From: Enterococcus faecalis_A
GTDB lineage: Bacteria > Bacillota > Bacilli > Lactobacillales > Enterococcaceae
Reading direction: 5' to 3'
Length of the DNA: 64,000 nucleotides
NCBI GenBank assembly: GCA_051295955.1
Contig: JBPDWA010000003.1
Span: 124,001 to 188,000 of the forward strand
The number at the start of each line of letters is the position of its first letter. Within the stretch, counting starts at the first letter, position 1. A model generated the notes under the pieces. That model was not told the DNA's origin, did no database searches, and saw nothing but the letters and a program-made list of their open reading frames with translations. Made by a program: the position numbers and the translations under genes. Below are positions 26,971-36,300 of this stretch, in pieces.

Positions 26971-27375
26971 ATGACAAACCGACCGCAACTTGTTATTGCG
27001 ACTCACGGCTTTTTAGCAGAAAGCTTAGCAGAAACCAGTAAAATGATTATAGGAGAACAAGCCCATTTACATGTGATTTGTTTAAAAGCTGGGATGAATC
27101 TTTCTATATATCAGCAAAATCTTAAAGAAATAGTGGAGCAATATATAGAACATGGTGTGCTCGTAATGGTGGACTTATTAGGAGGTACGCCTTTTAATAC
27201 TTTAATTTCACTTTTAGAGGACGAGCGAGTTTCTTTTGTAACCGGTGTAAACTTACCTATGCTATTGGATATTCTGGCACAACCAGATACAGCTTCATTG
27301 CAAGAAATGACAGAAATTGCCCAAAGAGTTGGTCAGGAAGGAATTAAAAGCAAAAAGGATTTCCTACAAATATAA
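26971..27375 (+). CDS. Mannose-family PTS IIA component
   Basis: 134 aa, a free-standing EIIA(Man) domain. The phosphorylated histidine is H12 in VIATHGFLAES. VMVDLLGGTPFNT is the typical strand-loop carrying the Asp/Thr of the active site. It takes phosphate from HPr and passes it to IIB. First gene of the sigma-54 operon, with a very strong ribosome binding site (AAAGGAGGGGG). IIA and IIB are separate genes here, unlike fused ManX. Confidence 0.94.
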   Translation: MTNRPQLVIATHGFLAESLAETSKMIIGEQAHLHVICLKAGMNLSIYQQNLKEIVEQYIEHGVLVMVDLLGGTPFNTLISLLEDERVSFVTGVNLPMLLDILAQPDTASLQEMTEIAQRVGQEGIKSKKDFLQI

Positions 27376-27390
27376 TTAAAGGAGAAAGAG

Positions 27391-27870
27391 ATGATTAATT
27401 TTATTCGAATCGATGATCGCTTAATACATGGTCAAGTTGTAACTGCATGGATAAAAGAATATAAAACAAATCGGATTTGGGTGATCGATGATATTGCCGC
27501 CGAAGATGAATTTCTTAAAAATGTTATGAAAATGGTAGCGCCTTCTTCTGTTCAGTTAGAGATCACCGGAACTCAAGGTTTAGCTGAAAAAATTCATCAG
27601 TATGATGAAAGTAAAGAAAATATTATGATTTTAGTAAAAACGCCAAAAGTAGCTCAAAAAATTTTTGATGCAGGCGTTCAGCTCCGTTTACTAAATGTCG
27701 GCGGAATGGGAGCTAATGATCAACGCCGTTCCCTCTATAAAAATATTTCTATCAGTGAAGAAGAGGAAGAGGTTCTCAAAGATCTAGTGGAAAATGGTAT
27801 TGATGTATATGTTCAAGTGATTCCAAATGATAAAAAAACAGATTTTATTGAGTTACTATCGCAAAATTGA
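27391..27870 (+). CDS. Mannose-family PTS IIB component
   Basis: 159 aa. The sorbose/mannose IIB signature IRIDDRLIHGQVVTAW carries the phosphoryl histidine H13. FDAGVQLRLLNVGGMGANDQRR is a conserved later block. It transfers phosphate to the incoming sugar at the membrane. It begins 15 bp after IIA with AAAGGAG upstream. Confidence 0.95.
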   Translation: MINFIRIDDRLIHGQVVTAWIKEYKTNRIWVIDDIAAEDEFLKNVMKMVAPSSVQLEITGTQGLAEKIHQYDESKENIMILVKTPKVAQKIFDAGVQLRLLNVGGMGANDQRRSLYKNISISEEEEEVLKDLVENGIDVYVQVIPNDKKTDFIELLSQN

Positions 27871-27945
27871 AGAGCTTAAATAGCAAATATAAACTATTTT
27901 CGAATTGTTCCATAAGTTTTTTAGGAAGAAAAGGAGGATCAAAAA

Positions 27946-28695
27946 ATGATGAGTGCGGTTTTAGTTGCGATTTGGGCTACCATGAACGGCGGGTGGTTTA
28001 TTGAATTTTTTGAATGGAGTATTCGTGCTGCTCCTTTAGTAAGTGGAGCAATTACTGGCTTACTGTTAGGTGATTGGCAAGCTGGAGCAATGATTGGAGC
28101 AACAGTCCAGTTACTATACATGGGACAGGTTGAAGTAGGGGGAGTATCTGCTTATGATAAATGCTATGCTGGGATTATTGCTACTGGTGTTGCTATTGTT
28201 TCCCGACAATCCCCGCAAGTTGCTGTCACTATTGCAGTGTCGTTAGGAGCGATCGGTTTAGTCGCTCGTAATGCTTGTATGACTATAAATGTTTTTTTCG
28301 TTCATATGGCGGATAAATATGCGGAAAAAGGTGAAACACAACGTATTTGGATTTATAATTGGCTTTTACCTCAACTGGTTACCTTTGTTTTTTACGGTAT
28401 ACCAGCATTTTTAGCGGTATTTTTTGGCGCCCAGTATCTGGAAAGCTTTATGAAAATGATGCCCGCATTTGTCAATCGAGCGCTTGAAGCAATCGGAATG
28501 ATTTTGCCTGCTTTAGGAATCGCCTTGATGTTTAAAACGGTTTATAATACTAAATTTATTTCATTTGCAATGATTACTTATTTAGCAGTCGCTTACATGA
28601 AATTCGATATTATTGCTTGTTCTATTTTAGGTGGCGCCTTTGCCTTACTTTATTGGAACTTAAACTTTTATAAACTAACCAATGAGGAGGAGTAA
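27946..28695 (+). CDS. Mannose-family PTS IIC component
   Basis: 249 aa integral membrane protein of the EII-Sor/ManY family. Several hydrophobic segments are visible, including AAPLVSGAITGLLLGDWQAGAMIGATVQLLYMG, the family's conserved N-terminal block. It forms the sugar channel with IID. Two ATGs in tandem (27946, 27949) follow AAGGAGG. The 75-bp gap after IIB holds no clear hairpin. Confidence 0.93.
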   Translation: MMSAVLVAIWATMNGGWFIEFFEWSIRAAPLVSGAITGLLLGDWQAGAMIGATVQLLYMGQVEVGGVSAYDKCYAGIIATGVAIVSRQSPQVAVTIAVSLGAIGLVARNACMTINVFFVHMADKYAEKGETQRIWIYNWLLPQLVTFVFYGIPAFLAVFFGAQYLESFMKMMPAFVNRALEAIGMILPALGIALMFKTVYNTKFISFAMITYLAVAYMKFDIIACSILGGAFALLYWNLNFYKLTNEEE

Positions 28696-28696
28696 A

Positions 28697-29533
28697 ATGT
28701 CAGAAACCACATCTGCAGAAACAGTATCTGTAAAAAAGATAAAAAAAATTGATTTAATACGTTGCTTTCTACTTTGGGAAGTAACCGCTGAATCTTGTCT
28801 AAGTTATGAACGTCTGATGTCATTAGGGTTTGCCCATTCAATGGTACCAATCATTAATCGTTTATATACTACTAAAGAAGAAAAGCGAGCTGCATTAAAG
28901 CGACATATGAGTTTTTTTAATACCGAAGCGAACTGGGGGGCTTTTATCCCGGGGTTAATTTGTTCAATGGAAGAAGAATATGCTAACGGTGGTGCGGTGG
29001 AGCCAGAGACAATCAGTAGCATTAAGATTGGCTTAATGGGGCCGGTTGCCGGAATTGGTGATACAATTACTCAAGGCTTAATCAAAACAGTGCTGCTTTC
29101 TATTGGTGTAGATATGACGTTGAAAGGACAAGTAGCAGGTCCCTTAATTTTTCTGATATTCTTTTCAATTTATTTACTAGGAATTGGCGTATTTACGTTT
29201 AGTCAAGGCTATCGCTTGGGACGCAATGTCTTGTCTAAAATTACTGATAATAGTATCATGCGTAAATTAACAGATAGCTTGTCAATTCTTGGCATGTCCA
29301 TTGCTGGAGCGATGATGGTGAATAGTGTTCAAATTGAGACCTCTCTCAAAATTGATGCGGGAGATTCAGAAGTTGTCATTCAAGATTTATTGAATTCCAT
29401 TTTACCAGGAATGCTCAGTGTCATAGCTGTAATGACAAGCCTTTACTACTTACGTAAAGGAGTAAGTATATCTAAAGTGATGCTCGGTTTGTTTATTATA
29501 GCTATTGTCGGTTCTTTAATCGGTGTATTTTAG
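28697..29533 (+). CDS. Mannose-family PTS IID component
   Basis: 278 aa of the EIID/ManZ family. The features are AHSMVPIINRLY, FFNTEANWGAFIPGLICSMEEE, SIKIGLMGPVAGIGDTI and C-terminal membrane helices. It starts one base after the IIC stop; the upstream ATG at 28682 lies inside the IIC coding end, and GAGGAGGAG overlapping that stop serves as the ribosome binding site. With IIC it makes the membrane complex. Confidence 0.93.
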   Translation: MSETTSAETVSVKKIKKIDLIRCFLLWEVTAESCLSYERLMSLGFAHSMVPIINRLYTTKEEKRAALKRHMSFFNTEANWGAFIPGLICSMEEEYANGGAVEPETISSIKIGLMGPVAGIGDTITQGLIKTVLLSIGVDMTLKGQVAGPLIFLIFFSIYLLGIGVFTFSQGYRLGRNVLSKITDNSIMRKLTDSLSILGMSIAGAMMVNSVQIETSLKIDAGDSEVVIQDLLNSILPGMLSVIAVMTSLYYLRKGVSISKVMLGLFIIAIVGSLIGVF

Positions 29534-29543
29534 GGGGATAAAA

Positions 29544-30182
29544 ATGAAAAAAGCTGTTATTTTTGACTGCGACGGTGTATTGGTTGATAGTGAGATTCTC
29601 TATCTCAATAGCTTGTTAAAATATTTAAAAACACTAGGCATTGAAACAACGATTGATGAAGTAAAATTTGTAGTTGGCATGAAAGCATATGAAATAGCTG
29701 AAGCTTTGCAACGTAAATTCGAACTCAATCAAGTTTCAATTGAAGAGTTGATACAAAAACAAGATGAATATCAAGAAAGAGAAATGGCGGCAGTTGAGTT
29801 ACAGCCAATGTCTGGGTTGATCGATTTTTTAGACAGTTTAAAGAATCAGGGATATAAATTGGCCATTGCTTCTTCTTCCTTAAAAAACTATGTGGAAAAT
29901 GTCTGTCGAAGAATTGGTATATTAGAGTACTTTGACCTACTTGTCACTGGAGAACAAGTTAGCAATTCCAAGCCAGACCCGGAAATCTTCAACAAAACAG
30001 TGGAACTCTTAGGTATACCCAAAGAGGAGACGCTTATCGTGGAAGATTCGGTTAACGGAATCAAAGCAGCAAAAAGCTCAGGTGTATTTGTAGTCGGCTA
30101 TAAAGGTTCAGTGATTGAACAAGATACAACAAACGCAGATGCTGAACTCAAAACATTTGTGGAAATACAAAAATACTTATAA
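29544..30182 (+). CDS. HAD-superfamily phosphatase / beta-phosphoglucomutase-like protein
   Basis: 212 aa. HAD motif I is FDCDGVLVDSE (D8, D10), motif II AIASSS, motif III SNSKPDPEIF and motif IV VEDSVNGIKAAKSSG. The helical cap after motif I is of the beta-phosphoglucomutase/phosphatase type (C1 cap). The start used has AGGGGGAT upstream; the longer ORF start at 29523 lies inside IID. Within the PTS operon it probably isomerises or dephosphorylates the imported sugar phosphate. The substrate is unknown. Confidence 0.9.
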   Translation: MKKAVIFDCDGVLVDSEILYLNSLLKYLKTLGIETTIDEVKFVVGMKAYEIAEALQRKFELNQVSIEELIQKQDEYQEREMAAVELQPMSGLIDFLDSLKNQGYKLAIASSSLKNYVENVCRRIGILEYFDLLVTGEQVSNSKPDPEIFNKTVELLGIPKEETLIVEDSVNGIKAAKSSGVFVVGYKGSVIEQDTTNADAELKTFVEIQKYL

Positions 30183-30198
30183 AAAGCGAGGGAAAAAT

Positions 30199-31002
30199 AT
30201 GACTTGGTTAAAAGAAATTATTGGTACGGAAAAAGCGGTAATTGCAATGTGCCACTTGGATGCTCTACCTGGGGACCCTTATTATGATGAAAACGGCGGT
30301 ATGGATAAGATTTTGGAACATGCTAAAGCAGATTTCTTGGCATTACAAGAAGGTGGAGTTGATGCGGTAATGTTTTCAAATGAATTTTCATTACCGTATT
30401 TAACGGATGTAAAGACAGAAACCGTAGCAGCAATGGCACGTATCATTGGTGAATTAAAATCAATCATTAAAATTCCATATGGTGTGAACGTACTTTGGGA
30501 TGCGAAGAAGTCTTTGGACTTGGCCAAAGCAGTTGATGCTTTATTTGTGAGAGAGATTTTTACTGGTGTTTATGGTTCTGATTTTGGTATATGGAATACC
30601 AACGTTGGTGAAACTATCCGTCACCAAAAGCGAATTGGTGCTGACAATGTGAAATTGCTCTTTAACATTGTTCCGGAAGCTGCCGCTTATTTAGGAGAAC
30701 GTGATGTAGTAAGTATTGCAAAATCAACAGTTTTTAATAATCGCCCAGACGCTTTATGTGTGTCAGGCTTAACGGCCGGTAGTAAAACAGATACGGCAAC
30801 CTTGAAATTAGTAAAAGAAACAGTGCCTGAAACGGTTGTGTTTGCTAATACAGGTGTCCGCTTGAGCAATGTAGAGGAACAGTTGGTAATTGCTGATGGT
30901 GCAGTTGTAGGAACGACCTTCAAAAAAGAAGGTGTATTTGAAAATCATGTTGATCAAAGGCGGGTTAAAGAATTCATGGATAAAGTCAAAGCCTTTCGTT
31001 AG
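30199..31002 (+). CDS. BtpA/SgcQ-family TIM-barrel protein
   Basis: 267 aa. The conserved family blocks are AVIAMCHLDALPGDPYYDENGGMDKILEHAKADFLALQEGGVDAVMFSNEF, IPYGVNVLWDAKKSL, FVREIFTGVYGSDFGIWNTN, PDALCVSGLTAGS and a C-terminal phosphate-binding-like ANTGVRL...DGAVVGTTFK. Cyanobacterial BtpA affects photosystem I. E. coli SgcQ lies in an uncharacterised PTS cluster, the closer parallel. A catabolic aldolase- or epimerase-like role on the PTS product is an inference. GAGGG precedes the ATG at 30199; the ORF can be extended upstream only into the HAD gene. Confidence 0.9.
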   Translation: MTWLKEIIGTEKAVIAMCHLDALPGDPYYDENGGMDKILEHAKADFLALQEGGVDAVMFSNEFSLPYLTDVKTETVAAMARIIGELKSIIKIPYGVNVLWDAKKSLDLAKAVDALFVREIFTGVYGSDFGIWNTNVGETIRHQKRIGADNVKLLFNIVPEAAAYLGERDVVSIAKSTVFNNRPDALCVSGLTAGSKTDTATLKLVKETVPETVVFANTGVRLSNVEEQLVIADGAVVGTTFKKEGVFENHVDQRRVKEFMDKVKAFR

Positions 31003-31450
31003 TCAAAGGAATAGAAGAAAAGGCTTGCGATTGTGAGCTGAATTAAAAATAAGTGGATTTAAAAGAAAAAGACTTTTACCACACATACACACTAAAATCA
31101 AATAAATGGCCGGAACAGAAGTAACGCTATCGGAAACAGCAGAAATTCATAAAAACTTTAAAAAATTTCCGTGGATTTTCTCTCATTTTTTAGCGTTTAA
31201 CACTTCTATTCTAGCCTTTTTTTATTTAAATTACCAGAATTCCATTAAACTCTGCTACTAAAGATACTGTTTGATTCGATAATAGGATAACTACTTAATA
31301 TAATTTTAAAGCGTTGGCTTTAATTGAATATACCTTTGTTTTACTTTTCATTTAGAAGTTTCTTTATAAGACAAAAATACTATTCATCTATGGTTTACTA
31401 TAATCAACTTTTGTTGAACTATTTTATAAAAAGAAAGGGCAAAGTCAAAT
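31003..31450. other. Intergenic region between convergent units
   Basis: About 450 bp, AT-rich, between the plus-strand PTS operon and the minus-strand nuclease pair. I see no strong terminator for either unit, no tRNA and no gene with a ribosome binding site. Confidence 0.45.
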
Positions 31451-31855
31451 TTACGGCATGCTTAGAATTTGAGAAGGCAGTTCTCCATCTAAATAACGTA
31501 GAAAAAAATCAGCTAAATTTAGTTGATATTTTTCTATGTCACTCTGATATAAAGAAACAGGAATTACTCGAACCCAAACCTTTGTAGCAACAAGATAATC
31601 TCCATCAATGGTTTGGCCAATAAATTGGAAATCACCTTCGGTCTGCCATTTTTCGATCAATTCTCTTGATACAGTTTGGGAAGATGCCAAGTAATCTACG
31701 TTTTCTAACCACTGTTTACAACCTGTTTGGCCAGTAAAAAGCAAATAGCCATCAATATCTTGAATATTGGCTTGGTCCAAAAGCTGCAAGAATTGTGAAG
31801 GAGTAACAGCTTGAGTCTGATATAAAAGTTGTTGCAATCTAGTCAATTTACTCAC
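31451..31855 (-). CDS. Unknown protein coupled to the nuclease gene
   Basis: 134 aa with a GTG start immediately after the nuclease stop codon (31856), so translation is coupled. It is soluble, with no signal peptide. Blocks visible are YLLFTGQTGCKQWLENVDYLASSQTVSRELIEKWQ and DGDYLVAT..VWVRVIPVSLYQSDIEKYQLNLADFFLRYLDG, and the sequence looks like a folded alpha/beta domain. I do not recognise the family. A cytoplasmic inhibitor (immunity protein) for the nuclease is a reasonable guess from position, not shown by sequence. Confidence 0.7.
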   Translation of the reverse strand: MSKLTRLQQLLYQTQAVTPSQFLQLLDQANIQDIDGYLLFTGQTGCKQWLENVDYLASSQTVSRELIEKWQTEGDFQFIGQTIDGDYLVATKVWVRVIPVSLYQSDIEKYQLNLADFFLRYLDGELPSQILSMP

Positions 31856-32521
31856 CTAGCTTTCGTTGTAAATAATAACGCTAAAATTTATTTTACTGTT
31901 CGTATTTATGCCTTTAGCCTCAATGCGGATTTCTGTACATAACGGCTCTTGACCTTTATAGATAGGAGTAACACGATAGCGAATAGTTTCTCCTTGATCC
32001 AGTGCTTGGCGGACTTGGTTTTCATATTTAGTCATGTACGGAGTATTCACCGGGTTTTGGTACAATGTAGTCAGATTTCTGGCATCATCTCCACTGCCAC
32101 CTAGTTGTCGACCGATTAAGTGTCCTCTGGAATGATTCGCTTGACCGGAAATAAAGCCGGGCGGACGAATGTCTTTATTGGCTGAAGTCCCTGTGTTGAC
32201 CATGTTCGGTTTAAGTAAGGCATCAGCACCGGTCGCTCGTCGGTATTGATCTAAAGGATGATACACAATCCAGCCTTTATTTTTATTTTTAAGCTCAGTT
32301 TGCGTGAAGGTGGCCGCACCGTTTTCGATAGGTCCTGGATTAGATCCTGACGGTTGAGGTTTTGTAGTAGTTGTTTGTTTTTCTTGAACAGGCAGGCCGA
32401 ACAATTCTTGCACGACATCTGGGACCTGAACGCCAAGGGCAGTCAGTGTTAGTATAATTAAGGTGATTATCAGCGCCGCCGTTGACCGGGTGGGAGCTTT
32501 TTTCGTTCTTTTGGCCATCAT
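31856..32521 (-). CDS. Exported/membrane-anchored DNA/RNA non-specific endonuclease
   Basis: 221 aa. A Lys/Arg-rich start followed by one hydrophobic helix (STAALIITLIILTLTALGV) works as a signal or anchor, then comes a low-complexity Gln/Pro/Gly linker. The EndA/NucA beta-beta-alpha-metal core has NHSRGHLIGRQLGG with catalytic H134 and NLTTLYQNPVNTPYMTKYENQVR carrying the metal Asn. Related enzymes are streptococcal EndA and secreted DNases used in DNA uptake or biofilm DNA degradation. AAGGAG precedes the tandem ATGs; the ORF extends to a TTG upstream, which is unlikely. Confidence 0.9.
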   Translation of the reverse strand: MMAKRTKKAPTRSTAALIITLIILTLTALGVQVPDVVQELFGLPVQEKQTTTTKPQPSGSNPGPIENGAATFTQTELKNKNKGWIVYHPLDQYRRATGADALLKPNMVNTGTSANKDIRPPGFISGQANHSRGHLIGRQLGGSGDDARNLTTLYQNPVNTPYMTKYENQVRQALDQGETIRYRVTPIYKGQEPLCTEIRIEAKGINTNSKINFSVIIYNES

Positions 32522-32679
32522 TTTTCTCCTTATTAAGTACAAAATAAACTGATGAATAAAAAGTCATATTATTTATTATACGAAAAAATAAGAAAAAATC
32601 AAAAACAGGGTGTCTATTTCTAAGGACTTGTGGAATAAGTTATGATACTATTTAAAATGTAGAAAGGTAGGCGTAGTGA

Positions 32680-33381
32680 ATGGCTTATATTGAAGTGAAA
32701 AATGAATTTAAAAGGTATCAAATGGGCGATACGACCATTGTGGCGAACGATGGTCTTTCATTTACAGTAGAAAAAGGTGAGGTTGCGGTGATTCTGGGTC
32801 CCAGTGGCGCTGGGAAGTCTACGGTACTGAATATTTTAGGCGGCATGGACAGTTGCGATGAAGGAGCGATCATCATCGATGGCACCGATATTGCTCAATT
32901 TAACGAAAAACAATTAACGATGTATCGCCGCAACGATGTCGGCTTTGTTTTTCAGTTTTATAATTTGGTTCCTAATCTGACGGCTAAAGAAAACGTGGAA
33001 TTAGCTTCACAGATTGTCGCCGATGCCCTAGATGCGAGGGAAGTTTTGGAATCGGTAGGCTTAGGTCAACGATTAAATAATTTTCCAGCACAACTTTCTG
33101 GTGGGGAACAACAGCGAGTAACGATTGCCCGGGCGCTGGCGAAACGGCCCAAGTTGCTCTTGTGTGATGAGCCAACAGGGGCTTTGGATTATGAGACCGG
33201 CAAGCAAATTTTAACTATTCTACAAAAAACAGCAAAGCAAACTGGAACAACGGTTTTGATTATTACTCACAATTCGGCAATTGCACCAATGGCCGATCGG
33301 GTTATTCAAATCAATGATGCCAAGGTACGTAAAGAAACTTTGAATCAATCCCCAATACCTGTAGCACAAATCGAATGGTAG
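32680..33381 (+). CDS. ABC transporter ATPase (MacB/FtsE group)
   Basis: 233 aa. Walker A is GPSGAGKST, the Q-loop FVFQFYNLVPNLT, the signature LSGGEQQRVTIARALA, Walker B LLLCDEPTGALD and the H-loop IITHN. It belongs to the subgroup that works with FtsX-like permeases. It ends 9 bp before the large permease gene, with which it must pair. AGAAAGG lies before the ATG. Confidence 0.94.
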   Translation: MAYIEVKNEFKRYQMGDTTIVANDGLSFTVEKGEVAVILGPSGAGKSTVLNILGGMDSCDEGAIIIDGTDIAQFNEKQLTMYRRNDVGFVFQFYNLVPNLTAKENVELASQIVADALDAREVLESVGLGQRLNNFPAQLSGGEQQRVTIARALAKRPKLLLCDEPTGALDYETGKQILTILQKTAKQTGTTVLIITHNSAIAPMADRVIQINDAKVRKETLNQSPIPVAQIEW

Positions 33382-33390
33382 GAGACAGCG

Positions 33391-36300
33391 ATGAAAAGAA
33401 CAGCATTGTTAAAGACCAGCTTAAGAGAGATTAATCAATCCAAAACTCGCTTTTTATCGATTTTAAGTATCATTTTTTTAGGTGTTTTAGTATTTGTCGG
33501 GTTAAAAGCTACTGGACCAGATATGCTCACTACTGCAAATCGCTATTTTGAGAAGCAACAGCTACCGGATGCCCGTATTGTTTCAACGGTGGGATTAACA
33601 GCGAAGGATCTGGCTGCCATTAAAAAAATACCGGAAGTGGCCGCTGTTGCTCCACGTTATTCTGTTGACATTGCTTTTGGCAAACAAAATACCGCAGTGA
33701 AATTTATCGGATATGAAGATAAAGCAAGCGATGGAGTCGCTCATTATCAATTGGTTGAGGGTCATTTTCCACAAAAAAACGGTGAAGTAGTACTAGATGA
33801 ACTAGCTAAAAGCCGCAATAACTATCGTTTAGGACAGACCATTACCATTTCAACTACGGAAGATAAAAACCAAGCATTGGCAACTCATACATTTAAAGTA
33901 GTTGGCTTCGCCAAATCGCCTGAGTATATTGCAAGCTCAACCAGAGGTACCACAACTATCGGATCAGGTACTTTAGCGTTTTTTGCATTGATCCCGACAA
34001 AAGATTTTCGCTTAGACGCATACCCGGAAATATTCGTTACCTTCAAAAATCTCAAAGGGTTGGATACTTACTCAGAAGCTTATACATCAGCCCGTGATCG
34101 AGACCTGGAGAAACTAAAGGCCGCATTAAAAAAACGGCCTGATCAGCGTTTAACTGAGATTAAAGCGCAAGCCCAACCTGCTTTAGAAAAAGCCAAGCAA
34201 GAAATGACGGCTGGAGAACAAGCCTTGCAAGCTGGAGCTGAAAAATTAGGTGCCAGTAAACAAGCGCTTCAAGCTAGTCAGGAGCAACTAAACCAAGCTC
34301 AAGCTGAGTATCAGCAACAAATGCAACAAGCACAAAATCAAATAGCACAAGGTCAGGCAGCACTTTCAGAAGGAGAAGCTCAATTAGCTCAACAAAAAAG
34401 TGCATTGGCGCAAAAAGAAAATCAGTTAGCTAGCCAAAGTACCCAAATAATTGAAGGTCAAAAAACATTACCAAATTTGCAAAAACAGCAAGAGCAATTA
34501 ACCTCCCAACAGCAACAATTGACCGCAAGGCTTGCTGCTTATCAAACCTTAGCGTCTTCCATGGCAGCATTACAACGAATTGATGACGCTGAATTTGCCG
34601 CTGCCGTACAAGCCCAAACTCATCAATGGCAAACAGGTCTAGCTGCCTTACAAGCACCATCAATGGTGATCGCAGCAGTCAATCAGCTAAGTGCTGATCC
34701 GCAAAAAACGTACCTTGCTGTTGTGATGAATGCTTTGAATGAAGTGATTCAACAGCTGACCTTGCAGCAAAACGAAGTGACAGGCGGCTTACAGCAAGTC
34801 ACGACAGCGATAGAAACGATTCAACAAAGCGCTGCAAGTTATCAACAAGGTCAGCAGCAAATTGAAGCGGCTCACGAACAAATTGAAGCAGCTGAAACAC
34901 AGTTAGTCACTCAACGCACACAATTGGAAACAGGGCGACAGCAATTAGCGCAAAAACAAGCCCAAGCTCAAGCTAAATTAGCGCAAGCACAACAAAAATT
35001 GCAAGCAGGCCAAGTAGCTTATCAACAAGGTGAGCAACAATACAACCAACAAAAAGCTGCGAATGAAAGCAAGCTAGCTGCTGCTAAAAAAGCGATTGCC
35101 ACTAAAGAAGAACAACTGGCTACGATGAAAGCACCAAAATATCATTATTTCACTCGCAGCGATTATCCAAGCTTTACTGAGTACAAGGACAATGCGCAAC
35201 GAATTGCTTCGCTATCAACTATTTTTCCATTGTTCTTTTTCTTGATTGCGGCTTTAGTCAGTTTGACGACGATGACGCGTATGGTAGAAGAAAAACGGAC
35301 GGAAATTGGCAGCTTAAAAGCCTTAGGCTATCGCAATGGTGAAATTGCCTTTAAATTTATCATTTACGCTGCTATTGCCAGTTTAAGCGGCGCACTATTA
35401 GGCTTAGTTGTTGGGTATTATCTTTTCCCAACAATTATCTTTAATGCTTATGGACAAATGTATAGTATTCCGGACTTTGTCACCCCGTGGTTTCTCTCAT
35501 ACAGTATCATTGGCATTGCTGTCGCTCTTTTATGTACAGTAGGCGCTGCTTTAGTGGTCTTGCGATATGATTTATTTAGTACGCCGGCTGTGTTGTTGCG
35601 TCCAAAAACGCCTAAGGCTGGGCAGCGAATTCTGCTGGAACGGCTGACACCTATTTGGCAAAGAATGAGTTTTACTCAGAAAGTTACTGCTCGCAATCTG
35701 TTCCGTTATAAACAACGGATGTTGATGACCGTTTTAGGGATCGCTGGGTGTATGGCCCTTTTAATCGTCGGTTTTGGCTTAAAAGATTCTATCAGCGATA
35801 TTGGCAAACTCCAATTTAACAAAATTTGGCACTATCAAGCAGTCGTTACTTTTGATAAAGAACCTGCTGGTCAACAAAAAACAGCGTATCAAAGAACAGT
35901 GGCTGACATATCTGATTTAAAAGCAACGTTACCCATAAGCTCAGAACTGATGAAGACGACCAATACCAAAGGATCGACTCAAAATGTTAGCATCTACGTT
36001 CCTAAAAAACCCCAAGACATTCAAACCTATATACTATTGAATGACAGAAAAACTGGGACAGTCTATCAGCTAGCAGATGATGGTGCCATCATCAATGAAA
36101 AATTAGCAAAATTATATCAATGTAAAGTTGGCGATACGATCTCCTTAAAAACTTCTCAAAATCAAACGTATAAGATAAAAGTCAGTGCGATTGCTGAAAA
36201 TTATGCTGCTCACTTTGTGTATCTGACGCCTTCTTACTACGAAAAGGTATTTAAAAAACAGCCGTTATATAATGCAGAATTTCTTTTATTCAAGCATTCC

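Noticed and set aside
31324..31587. Plus-strand 87-codon ORF opposite the nuclease-partner gene
   Set aside because: Overlaps the well-supported minus-strand gene and has no ribosome binding site.
34430..34663. Minus-strand ORFs inside the coiled-coil permease and other long genes
   Set aside because: Shadow frames of strongly biased coding sequence without start signals.
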